Source of the DNA: a candidate division TA06 bacterium SM23_40
GTDB lineage: Bacteria > LJUI01 > SM1-40
Length of the DNA: 12,864 nt
Direction: 5' to 3'
Assembly (NCBI GenBank): GCA_001303705.1
Contig: LJUI01000071.1
Span: 1 to 12,864, forward strand
Each line of letters begins with the position of its first letter. The stretch's first letter is position 1. The notes beneath the pieces are model-generated. The model was not told the DNA's origin, ran no database searches, and worked only from the letters and a program-made list of their open reading frames with translations. The translations under genes and the position numbers were made by a program. Shown here in pieces: positions 7,022 through 12,864 of the stretch.

Positions 7022-7051
7022 TTGACACGCCGTACGTGGCTGATCTACCAT
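7022..7051 (+). promoter_or_regulatory. Probable promoter of the cation diffusion facilitator gene
   Basis: TTGACA (7022-7027), an 18-base spacer and TACCAT (7046-7051): a perfect -35 box with a four-of-six -10 box. Transcription would begin near 7058, about 42 bases before the GTG at 7100. This fits that start and argues against starts further upstream. Confidence 0.45.
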
Positions 7052-7099
7052 CCTGCGACCCCCGGCCTCACTGCTTGGCCGGTCGGAGGAAGGAATTCG

Positions 7100-8323
7100 G
7101 TGGACAGAGGCGAGAAGGTTGCAATCCTGGCCGTTGTCGTCAACCTGCTTCTCTTTGGCCTGAAATACATCTTTGCAGAGCTTTCCGGCAGCATCGGCCT
7201 GAAGGCGGAGGCTTTCGATTCACTCTCGGACGTGGTGGCATCGGCCACGGTCTTCGGAGGTCTGAAGCTGGCGAAACGCAAGACGGATCTCTTTCCGTAT
7301 GGGCTGTACAAGATGGAGAACCTCGTCGCCGTCCTCGTGGCGTTCGCCATCTTCTTTGCAGGCTACAAAATAGTAGTGGAGGCTACGACGGAGAGGCCTG
7401 CCTCACTGCAAAATGTGGGGTGGGCGGTAGCGAGCGTCGTCTGCGCGATAGTGATCGCGTACGGATTCTCGCGATACGAGGCGAGGGTGGGCAGGGAGAT
7501 CAACTCGCCTGCTCTGACGGCTGATGCGGCTCATATCAGCATCGATGTGTTCGCGCACGGCGTAGTGCTGGTGGGGCTACTCTCGAGCCTTGCGGGTATC
7601 AACCTCGACAGGATCGCCGCGTTCGTCGTCGTACTGTTGATCTTCTGGGCCGGCGGCAGAATCTTTCTGAGCGGCATCAGGGTATTGCTGGATGCCTCCC
7701 TGGACTACAAGACGCTGAGGCTGGCCGAGGAGTTGATATCGCGAGAGGCTGAGGTGATCCAGATCCAGGACCTCGTGGGGCGGAGTTCCGGACGCTATAC
7801 CTTCATCGAGGCCAACATCGTGCTGAAGACGCGCGACCTTCATGAGGCGCATTCGGCGGCGGACCGGATCGAGAAGAGCATCAAAGAAGAGATAGCCAAT
7901 GTCGACAAGGTTCTCATTCACTATGAGCCCATGGAGAAGGAAAACCTCGTATATGCCGTGGCTCTGGACGACGTCGACGGGCAACGTCTGTCCGATCACT
8001 TCGGAGATGCTCCTCACTTCATGCTGGTGACGGTGCGGGCGAAGGATAAGCAGGTGATCGACGAGCAGATTGTCGAGAATCCCTTCGTCGGAGTAGAAAA
8101 AGGGAAGGGGATATTAGTCGCCGAGTTCCTGGAAAGGCAGGCTGTCGACGTCTTCCTCGCAAAACAGCCGTTCAAGAGCAGAGGCCCTGCATATGTCTTT
8201 TCCGCTGCCGCCATCGATATCCATCAGACAGATGAGGAGACGGTGGAGAAGGCCTTAGAAGGTCTCGGGATCTCTGTCAGCAGCCTCGATGCAAGTCATC
8301 AGGGGCGCTCGGAAGACGACTGA
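7100..8323 (+). CDS. Cation diffusion facilitator (FieF/YiiP type) fused to a NifX/NifB-like cofactor-binding domain
   Basis: A 407-residue fusion. GTG at 7100 is chosen because GGAGGAAGGA lies at 7085-7094 and the protein then begins as CDF proteins do (DRGEKVAILAVVVNLLLFGLKY). The membrane part (about 1-200) carries Asp-40 and Asp-44 (DSLSD) in helix 2 and His-145 and Asp-149 (HISID) in helix 5. This Asp/Asp/His/Asp set is the transport site of E. coli FieF, which exports zinc and iron in exchange for protons. Residues 203-277 form the usual cytoplasmic alpha/beta domain. An added domain follows (about 284-395: VYAVALDD, RLSDHFGDAPHF, ENPFVGVEKGKGILVAEFLE). It matches the dinitrogenase iron-molybdenum cofactor family, whose members carry Fe-S or Fe-Mo-S clusters. 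Likely role: metal efflux with a metal- or cluster-sensing domain; substrate is inferred. Confidence 0.88.
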   Translation: MDRGEKVAILAVVVNLLLFGLKYIFAELSGSIGLKAEAFDSLSDVVASATVFGGLKLAKRKTDLFPYGLYKMENLVAVLVAFAIFFAGYKIVVEATTERPASLQNVGWAVASVVCAIVIAYGFSRYEARVGREINSPALTADAAHISIDVFAHGVVLVGLLSSLAGINLDRIAAFVVVLLIFWAGGRIFLSGIRVLLDASLDYKTLRLAEELISREAEVIQIQDLVGRSSGRYTFIEANIVLKTRDLHEAHSAADRIEKSIKEEIANVDKVLIHYEPMEKENLVYAVALDDVDGQRLSDHFGDAPHFMLVTVRAKDKQVIDEQIVENPFVGVEKGKGILVAEFLERQAVDVFLAKQPFKSRGPAYVFSAAAIDIHQTDEETVEKALEGLGISVSSLDASHQGRSEDD

Positions 8324-8612
8324 TGAGGACCGGCGAATGATGGGTGAGCATGGGGGTCGTCTGAGACAGGATCTTGTGCTCCTCTCCATGCTCGCGCTCG
8401 AGAAATCGGTGAAGTCGAATGCAGGCCTTCTGTTGTCCGGACGAATCCGAGAGGCGTTCGTCCTGAAAGTGGGCACGGCCGATAGGTTGACTTTGCGGCA
8501 TGGCGATCGTGGCGGTGGCGGGGTAGTGTGGCGCTATCAGAAGTGAGAGTCTGACCTGAGGTAGCCGGAAGATGAGTCTGTCAGGCTGAAATAGGAGAGG
8601 GGGCGAAGAGCG

Positions 8613-9569
8613 ATGAAAAAGGAACTCAAGACTCTGCGGTGGAGACCGCGGTGGGTCACCCACCTCGGCTGTATTAAAGGATGTCTCGAGTACCTTGGTG
8701 TGGACGTTTCCGATGCATGGGTGTTCGGGGCGACGGGGCATGCGTTCGTCCTCAACATACACGATGTAGTCTGCCCGAGCGGTCCAACCGCCTGGCGCAC
8801 GGAGATGCTCTTCAAGTTGGGGAGGAATATCGGGTACACTACGGACGGAGTTCTCGGCTTCAAATCGGAGAGTGACTTCGCAGAGAAGCAAGAGCAGGCC
8901 TGGCAGCATGCCAGGAGCTCGATAGATGCTGGCATACCATGCTATGGCTGGGAGCTCGACGTGCCGGAATACTACGTTGTCTATGGATACGACGATGAGG
9001 GGTATTATTTCTCGGGCCCGCTTTGTGATGAGAGCAAGAACCCCAAGCCGTGGAAGGAGCTCGGGGACACCGAGATTGGCGTACTGGAGATGTACAGTAT
9101 AAAGAAGACCGAGCCCACCGATGATATCACTGTGGTCAAGCAGGCGCTCGAATTTGCGCTGGAGCTCGCAGACAGCCCGTCCAAGTGGATATTGCCCAAG
9201 TACAGGGCCGGTCTCGGAGGATTCGACAACTGGATGCATGCCGTACAGGGCGGCACGGCCCATGGCTTCGGGATGGCCTACAATGCCGCGGTCTGGGGAG
9301 AGTGTCGCGAGTTCGCGGTGGACTTCCTGAGAGAGGCTAAGGAACGGATCGATGGCACGGTCGGTTCAGCGTTTGATGAGGCATTAGGTCACTACGAAGT
9401 GGTGGCAAAGAACCTGCACGCGCTCGCTGAAGCATTTCCATTCCCCCCGAAAGGGGAGGAGATCGAGGACGAAGATCGCCGAGCTCATGCGCTGAAACAC
9501 TTGAAAGACGCTCGGCAGGCAGAGGAATCAGGATTACGCGCACTTCGCAAGATTATAGAGCAGCTCTGA
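8613..9569 (+). CDS. BtrH-like N-terminal domain protein (papain-fold-like, uncharacterised)
   Basis: A 318-residue soluble protein with no signal peptide. The first 165 residues fit the BtrH N-terminal family: HLGCIKGCLEYLGV (17-30), VFGATGHAFVLNIHD (37-51) and PCYGWELDVPEYYVVYGYDD (109-128), followed by EGYYFSGPL. BtrH itself transfers an acyl side chain in butirosin synthesis. Relatives have a cysteine-protease-like fold, with Cys-20 or Cys-24 the candidate nucleophile and His-43 a possible partner; none of this is proven here. The rest (about 166-318) is helical (KQALEFALELADSP, GFDNWMHAVQGG), like the DUF4872 region often attached to this domain. No biosynthetic neighbours are present, so a role in antibiotic synthesis is unsupported. 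The ribosome site (AGGAGAGG, 8593-8600) is somewhat far from the ATG. The 289 bases upstream hold no convincing gene or promoter. Its stop lies 11 bases from that of the converging permease. Confidence 0.7.
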   Translation: MKKELKTLRWRPRWVTHLGCIKGCLEYLGVDVSDAWVFGATGHAFVLNIHDVVCPSGPTAWRTEMLFKLGRNIGYTTDGVLGFKSESDFAEKQEQAWQHARSSIDAGIPCYGWELDVPEYYVVYGYDDEGYYFSGPLCDESKNPKPWKELGDTEIGVLEMYSIKKTEPTDDITVVKQALEFALELADSPSKWILPKYRAGLGGFDNWMHAVQGGTAHGFGMAYNAAVWGECREFAVDFLREAKERIDGTVGSAFDEALGHYEVVAKNLHALAEAFPFPPKGEEIEDEDRRAHALKHLKDARQAEESGLRALRKIIEQL

Positions 9570-9603
9570 GGAGAATGATCTCATAGCGGACCCATCATCC
9601 TCC
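9570..9603. terminator. Imperfect hairpin across convergent gene ends, weak terminator candidate
   Basis: GGAGAATGAT (9570-9579) can pair with ATCATCCTCC (9594-9603) with one mismatch and a 14-base loop, spanning the junction of the convergent genes ending at 9569 and 9581. The right arm lies inside the permease coding end and there is no T run, so this is only a candidate. Confidence 0.25.
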
Positions 9604-11425
9604 GTCGCTCCCCCAGGAGTACAACATCCCGCAGGGCCTCCTCACTTCTGGCAGCCATCCACCTCTGTTCGAAATGGGGATCACGTACTATCTGCGCTAT
9701 CGCCGCCAGCGCGCGGAGATGAAAGTTACGTTCATCTTTCGTTCCGACGAGAACGAAGACAGCGTGAACGTCCGGTGCCGATTTGGAGAATTCAGCTCCT
9801 TCCCTGCAACGAGCCATCAGGATCTGAAATGTGCGCTCTCCCTCGATGATGATGTGCGGGATCGCGAGGTGGGGCGTGAGTGCGGTACTGCTCTCCTTCT
9901 CTCTCTCCTGAAGGAATCTGAACAGAGTATCTGCCTCGACATGTAGATTCGGCGCCATCTTATCGGCGGCCAGCCAGAATAGGTCTTCTGCTCCCATCCG
10001 CTTCTCGATATCCAGAACGATACCCCGCTCAATCACACTATCGAATCGGTCACCGACGAGATCATCTCGTTCTCTGATGATCTCTTTCAGCTCAGTCTCG
10101 AGCGAATGAGTGGTGAGTTCTCGTGCCGTGATCCGCTCGACGAGATGGAGGAGTGCATACTCCCTGCCTGTCCTGATTCTTCCATAGAACCAATAGACGA
10201 ACAGACCGCCGATGACGATAATGAGGCTGGCGAAGAGTGCCTCTCTGCCCATGCCGAAGAGAAGGACGCCGAAGCCGATGATCCCGATGATCTGTATCCA
10301 GGGATAGAGGGGTGCGCGGAAGAGCGGCTGGTAGTTCTGGAGACGGCTCTCCCTCAGGATGATCATCGAGAGACAGGCGAATAGATAGGTGAGGATGAGG
10401 ACAGTCGAGGCTACCTTTACGAGGACGTCCAGCCGCAGAAAGAGCACCAGGATCGTGAACGCGCCCGTGACTGAGAGCGAAACGTACGGCGTCCTGAACC
10501 TGCGCCCGATCCTCTGGAGGAATTCGGGGAGGAGCCCGTCTCTGCTCAAGGCGAGCGGGTATCTGGAGGCGGCCATGATCCCAGCGTTGGCTGCAGAGAT
10601 GAACGCAAGAATGGCGGCGATGCTCACGAGGATCCTGCCCCATGAACCCATGAATGCGGCCGCTCCATCGGAGATGGGGGTGAGGGAATTGTCGAGGTTT
10701 GCGGCGCCGAGGACTCCGGTCGTTACGAAGACGACCACTATGTACAGAAGGCTCACGACAAGGAGGGTGAGGATCATCCCGAGGGGTATGACCCGCCCGG
10801 GCTCCTTTATCTCTTCCGCAACGCTCGCAACCTTCAACAGACCTCCATACGAGACAAAGACGAAGCCCGCAGTGGAGAGTATGGCAAGGGCGCCTCTGGG
10901 AGCAAACGGTTCGAAGTGATGGAGCTGCACCGCGGGCAGGCCGCGAGCAGCATACAGCAGCAGGACAGCGAGGACGCCGGCTACGAGAATCACCTGCGTT
11001 CTGCTGGCCACGCCGATTCCGAGGAGATTGATCGCGACGAATGCAAGACAGAAGAGCAGAGCCACGACGTGCATGTCGATGGCCACGAATTGAGACACAA
11101 CCGCGCCCAATCCGACCAATGCGAGCGCGCCCTTCAGAGAAAGGGAAAACCACATGAGGAGTCCGTCAGCCGTACCGACTGCGGGCCCCATTGTGCTTCT
11201 GACGTAGAAGTACGTCCCTCCGGCCTTGGGCATCGCTGAGAGCAGTTCGGCTTGGCTCAGCATTCCCGTGATCGCCAGGAGCCCGGCCAGAAGGTACGAT
11301 ACGAAGACGGCAGGGCCGACCTGGGCGTGGGCCAGCCCCGGGAGCACAAACAGCCCTGAACCGATCATGGCCCCAGCGGCCAGGGAGAAGACATGGAGCA
11401 GACTGAGCTCTCTTTCGAGTTTCAT
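9581..11425 (-). CDS. APC-superfamily amino-acid permease fused to a PTS EIIA (fructose/mannitol-type) domain
   Basis: A 614-residue fusion. Residues 1-420 form a typical twelve-helix amino acid/polyamine permease: helix 1 carries the broken-helix motif GAMIGSGLFVLPG (18-30), and KAGGTYFYVRSTMGP (67-81) and EEIKEPGRVIP (204-214) are family signatures. After a charged linker (421-461), residues about 462-610 resemble a PTS EIIA type-2 domain. His-524 in HLAIPHI (519-525) is placed like the phosphorylated histidine of that family, and NFHLRALAAIAQIVRD (567-582) matches its conserved helix. Permeases of this kind import or exchange amino acids. The EIIA part suggests control by phosphorylation from a PTS or nitrogen-PTS relay, which is inference. 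The ATG at 11425 has only a fair ribosome site (AGGTAGG). No clear promoter was found; the repeat cluster at 11552-11657 lies upstream. Confidence 0.88.
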   Translation of the reverse strand: MKLERELSLLHVFSLAAGAMIGSGLFVLPGLAHAQVGPAVFVSYLLAGLLAITGMLSQAELLSAMPKAGGTYFYVRSTMGPAVGTADGLLMWFSLSLKGALALVGLGAVVSQFVAIDMHVVALLFCLAFVAINLLGIGVASRTQVILVAGVLAVLLLYAARGLPAVQLHHFEPFAPRGALAILSTAGFVFVSYGGLLKVASVAEEIKEPGRVIPLGMILTLLVVSLLYIVVVFVTTGVLGAANLDNSLTPISDGAAAFMGSWGRILVSIAAILAFISAANAGIMAASRYPLALSRDGLLPEFLQRIGRRFRTPYVSLSVTGAFTILVLFLRLDVLVKVASTVLILTYLFACLSMIILRESRLQNYQPLFRAPLYPWIQIIGIIGFGVLLFGMGREALFASLIIVIGGLFVYWFYGRIRTGREYALLHLVERITARELTTHSLETELKEIIRERDDLVGDRFDSVIERGIVLDIEKRMGAEDLFWLAADKMAPNLHVEADTLFRFLQEREKESSTALTPHLAIPHIIIEGERTFQILMARCREGAEFSKSAPDVHAVFVLVGTKDERNFHLRALAAIAQIVRDPHFEQRWMAARSEEALRDVVLLGERRRMMGPL

Positions 11426-11551
11426 GCCAGCCTACCTGTGTGAGATCCGCGTGGCGGTCGTCGTTCGCGTTTCGAAAACCAGCGGTGCACGCCAGCATCG
11501 GTGTGGACCGTGCAGGTGAGCATCGCTGTAGTCCCCGCAGGGAGACGCCCT

Positions 11552-11585
11552 GGAGGGGCGCATCTCAAGGAGGGGCGCATCTCAA
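11552..11585. repeat. Perfect 17-base tandem duplication
   Basis: GGAGGGGCGCATCTCAA occurs twice head to tail (11552-11568 and 11569-11585), followed by the first two bases of a third copy. It lies in the 243-base gap between the TPR lipoprotein gene and the permease, upstream of the permease. It may be a slippage product or a pair of binding sites; the exact identity of the copies suggests recent origin or selection. Confidence 0.8.
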
Positions 11586-11587
11586 GG

Positions 11588-11615
11588 GCGAGATGTCGTC
11601 ACGACGACATGTCGC
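11588..11615. repeat. 28-base near-perfect palindrome, operator or hairpin
   Basis: ATGTCGTC (11593-11600) and GACGACAT (11603-11610) are separated by two bases. Beyond a single G-G mismatch, GCGA (11588-11591) and TCGC (11612-11615) extend the symmetry to 12 paired positions per side out of 13. The tiny centre suits a dimeric regulator's DNA site better than an RNA hairpin. It lies 163 bases upstream of the permease start and 53 bases past the stop of the TPR lipoprotein gene. Confidence 0.65.
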
Positions 11616-11636
11616 TTGCTGGAGGTTTCGCTCCCG

Positions 11637-11657
11637 GCAGAGACGGACAATCTCTGC
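11637..11657 (-). terminator. Hairpin just after the TPR lipoprotein stop, possible terminator
   Basis: GCAGAGA (11637-11643) and TCTCTGC (11651-11657) form a perfect 7-bp stem with a 7-base loop, beginning 11 bases past the lipoprotein stop on the minus strand. Placement suits a 3'-end structure, but no T run follows, so termination may be factor-dependent. Confidence 0.4.
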
Positions 11658-11668
11658 GTGTTTGGGCC

Positions 11669-12637
11669 CTATTGGCCGCCGAGTTCTTTCAACCGTTCCA
11701 GCCGTTCCGGCTCGTTGGCGACGTGCCACTCATCCATCGAGAGGATGTCATAGGCGCGTTTGAAGTTGTCGCGCGCCTCCTCGTCTCTGCCCAGGAGAAG
11801 CAGACACTCACCGAGCTCCTCGAAGACGTATCCGCTGGGTTCGAGGTCCTTCTCCTCGATCTCTGCCCGGAGCGCCGTCTGGATCGCAAGGGCCTCCTCG
11901 ATCCTCCCCAGGGATCGGTATGTCCTGGCGAGGGTCCACTTCGCGATCCTGGTGCCGCGCTCATCGTTCTGTTCCTCGCGCCATCTCAGGGATTTTTCGA
12001 ACAACTCCAGGGCCCTGTCATACTCACCCAGATCGTGATATGTCCACCCGGTGTTGTTGTACAGAGGTCCCAGCCATTTCTTTGCCCGTTCGTCCGTCGT
12101 CTTCTCCGTCAGTTCGATCGCCTTCTCAGCCCATCCCAGTTGTCTCTCGGGCGGCTCTGCGATCGCAAGCATATGCGCTGCGTCGATGGCATAGTAGTCC
12201 TCCCCGTGTGCCTGGCCGAGTTCCAACGCCTTGAGGAAATACGGTATCGCTTTCTCGGGCTTGCCGGAGGAGTTGTACACTCTACCTCGCTCGAGGAGGT
12301 ACCTGATTCTTGCCACGAGGAGGTCATCTGTCAGAAGCGTCTCGACGGTATCGAGGGTCGCGTGTGCCTCCTCGAACTGTCGCTGCAGCCCCTGGGTGCG
12401 CGCGATCTGCGTCATGAGCTGAGCGTAGTACGATATGTCTCCGGACGCCTTGGCCTTGGGGACCAGCTCGCGGAACTCGATCTCGGTCTGCTGAGGGTTA
12501 GCATAGTCCCACAGGGCATCGAAATCGGGGAGAGGCTCCAGCTCCTGTCTCGAGCGCGAAGCAGTCGCGCATCCTCCCATGATAATGACGGTCACGCAGA
12601 GCGTGACAATGCCGAGAGAAACGAGTATGCTCTTCAT
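11669..12637 (-). CDS. TPR-repeat lipoprotein
   Basis: A 322-residue lipoprotein. The ATG at 12637 is chosen because AGGAGGGAG lies six or so bases upstream; that ribosome site would fall inside the coding region if the in-frame ATG at 12652 were used. The signal peptide (MKSILVSLGIVTLCVTVIIMGG) ends at Cys-23 in a lipobox-like MGGC. The body is helical with TPR motifs at about 70-103, 111-144 (YLLERGRVYNSSGKPEKAI), 189-222 (LGPLYNNTGWTYHDLGEYDR), 232-258 (AKWTLARTYRSLGRIEEAL) and 267-300 (SGYVFEELGECLLLLGRDEE). Such proteins are protein-protein scaffolds at the outer membrane. The partner is unknown and neither neighbour suggests one. The 172 bases between this gene and the right-edge fragment hold only short open frames. 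Confidence 0.85.
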   Translation of the reverse strand: MKSILVSLGIVTLCVTVIIMGGCATASRSRQELEPLPDFDALWDYANPQQTEIEFRELVPKAKASGDISYYAQLMTQIARTQGLQRQFEEAHATLDTVETLLTDDLLVARIRYLLERGRVYNSSGKPEKAIPYFLKALELGQAHGEDYYAIDAAHMLAIAEPPERQLGWAEKAIELTEKTTDERAKKWLGPLYNNTGWTYHDLGEYDRALELFEKSLRWREEQNDERGTRIAKWTLARTYRSLGRIEEALAIQTALRAEIEEKDLEPSGYVFEELGECLLLLGRDEEARDNFKRAYDILSMDEWHVANEPERLERLKELGGQ

Positions 12638-12809
12638 CTGCTCCCTCCTCATGGTATGCCTTCTAACTCGATCCTTCAGCAGGGCCTGGCTCGGGAAACG
12701 GATTCCCCTTTTCGACGGCGCGTCGGATAGCCTGCATCGCCTTCCCAATGGGCAGTCCCGCCCCCTCAGACTTTGGCCTGCCCGCACGGTACGATCACCA
12801 GGAAATCTC

Positions 12810-12864
12810 TCACTTGCGCCTTCCCTTTGCACGAGTGCTTCGCCTCTTCGGACGAGTACTCCGT
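12810..12864 (-). CDS. Possible basic C-terminal tail of a gene entering from beyond the window
   Basis: One minus-strand frame at the right edge reads RSTRPKRRSTRAKGRRK and stops at TGA (12812-12810). A Lys/Arg-rich tail with the repeated STR(P/A)K pattern is common at the ends of DNA- or RNA-binding proteins. With only 17 residues visible, neither the family nor the reality of the gene can be established. Confidence 0.3.
   Translation of the reverse strand, partial: RSTRPKRRSTRAKGRRK

Larger units (their letters stand above)
6650..7099. other. 450-base gene-free divergent region with palindromes and a promoter
   Basis: Lies between the divergent starts at 6649 and 7100. The frame of the cation transporter stays open back to 6794, but that extension shows no domain and a promoter lies inside it, so it is treated as non-coding. 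Symmetric elements: GTCGTGC/GCACGAC (6760-6766 and 6772-6778, 5-base spacer), the 10-base palindrome TCGCTAGCGA (6813-6822), and the 8-bp inverted repeat at 6988-7011 listed separately. No promoter was found for the minus-strand gene. Confidence 0.5.

Noticed and set aside
6794-7099. A 102-residue N-terminal extension of the cation exporter
   Set aside because: The GTG at 7100 has a good ribosome site, CDF homology begins there, and a promoter and inverted repeat lie inside the extension.
8289-8546. An 85-codon plus-strand frame after the cation exporter
   Set aside because: It starts inside the exporter gene, has no ribosome site or domain, and ends in a low-complexity Gly-Arg stretch.
8277-9263. 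A 328-codon minus-strand open frame antisense to the BtrH-like gene
   Set aside because: It runs opposite a gene with clear family motifs, has no recognisable domain or ribosome site, and its composition is that expected from an antisense frame in GC-rich DNA.
10092-11153. A 353-codon minus-strand frame inside the permease
   Set aside because: It is an Arg- and His-rich alternate frame of a gene whose main frame has twelve helices and an EIIA domain.
11501-12730. A 409-codon plus-strand open frame across the TPR lipoprotein
   Set aside because: The minus-strand protein has a signal peptide, TPR motifs and a strong ribosome site; the plus-strand frame shows none of these.
12663-12794. A minus-strand frame ending LPIGKAMQAIRRAVEKGNPF before the TPR lipoprotein, and a GTG-started 15-codon frame (RDFLVIVPCGQAKV) near 12813
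   Set aside because: Both look protein-like, and the GTG overlaps the upstream TGA. However, they lie in different frames, are interrupted by stops and have no full-length support. They could be remnants of a decayed gene, which needs a homologue to judge.

Overview
The window is a GC-rich piece of bacterial chromosome with short intergenic gaps and clear Shine-Dalgarno sites, close to AGGAGG, ahead of most genes. Three things suggest an uncultivated Gram-negative bacterium, probably of the FCB-like or candidate-phylum kind: lipoproteins, a secreted beta-helix protein carrying the NWWGDSTGP signature common in such genomes, and membrane-attached c-type cytochromes. I cannot assign a phylum from sequence alone. 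There are no rRNA or tRNA genes, insertion sequences, integrases or CRISPR arrays, so this looks like ordinary chromosome rather than a mobile island.

Layout. On the plus strand at the left edge are a membrane-anchored TPR protein (2-697) and an RDD-family membrane protein (940-1398). The second converges on a minus-strand pair: a large secreted right-handed beta-helix protein (1911-3620) and, overlapping it by an ATGA start/stop, a small secreted protein (1408-1914) whose frame is broken by one in-frame TGA. A strong sigma70-type promoter lies upstream of the pair. Next on the minus strand is a probable three-gene unit: a monohaem cytochrome c lipoprotein (5209-5640), a four-helix membrane protein with a C-terminal cytochrome c domain (4460-5170) and a small protein of unknown function (4028-4399). 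It has its own promoter near 5821-5848. A two-helix membrane protein of unknown function (5909-6649) precedes it.

On the plus strand follow a cation diffusion facilitator fused to a NifX/NifB-type cofactor-binding domain (7100-8323) and a BtrH-like papain-fold protein (8613-9569). The latter converges on a minus-strand amino-acid permease of the APC superfamily fused to a PTS EIIA domain (9581-11425). The 243 bases behind that permease hold a cluster of repeats. The last full gene, on the minus strand, is a TPR lipoprotein (11669-12637), and the right edge may hold the basic tail of one more gene.

The genes do not form one pathway. Coherent units are the cytochrome operon (electron transfer at the outer face of the inner membrane or in the periplasm) and the beta-helix pair (cell surface). 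Two transporters carry extra C-terminal regulatory-looking domains. The items most worth a second look are the in-frame TGA followed by a SECIS-like hairpin, the two transporter fusions, the possible His/Cys-ligated cytochrome, and the repeat cluster at 11552-11657. I did not find a clear new multi-gene system.
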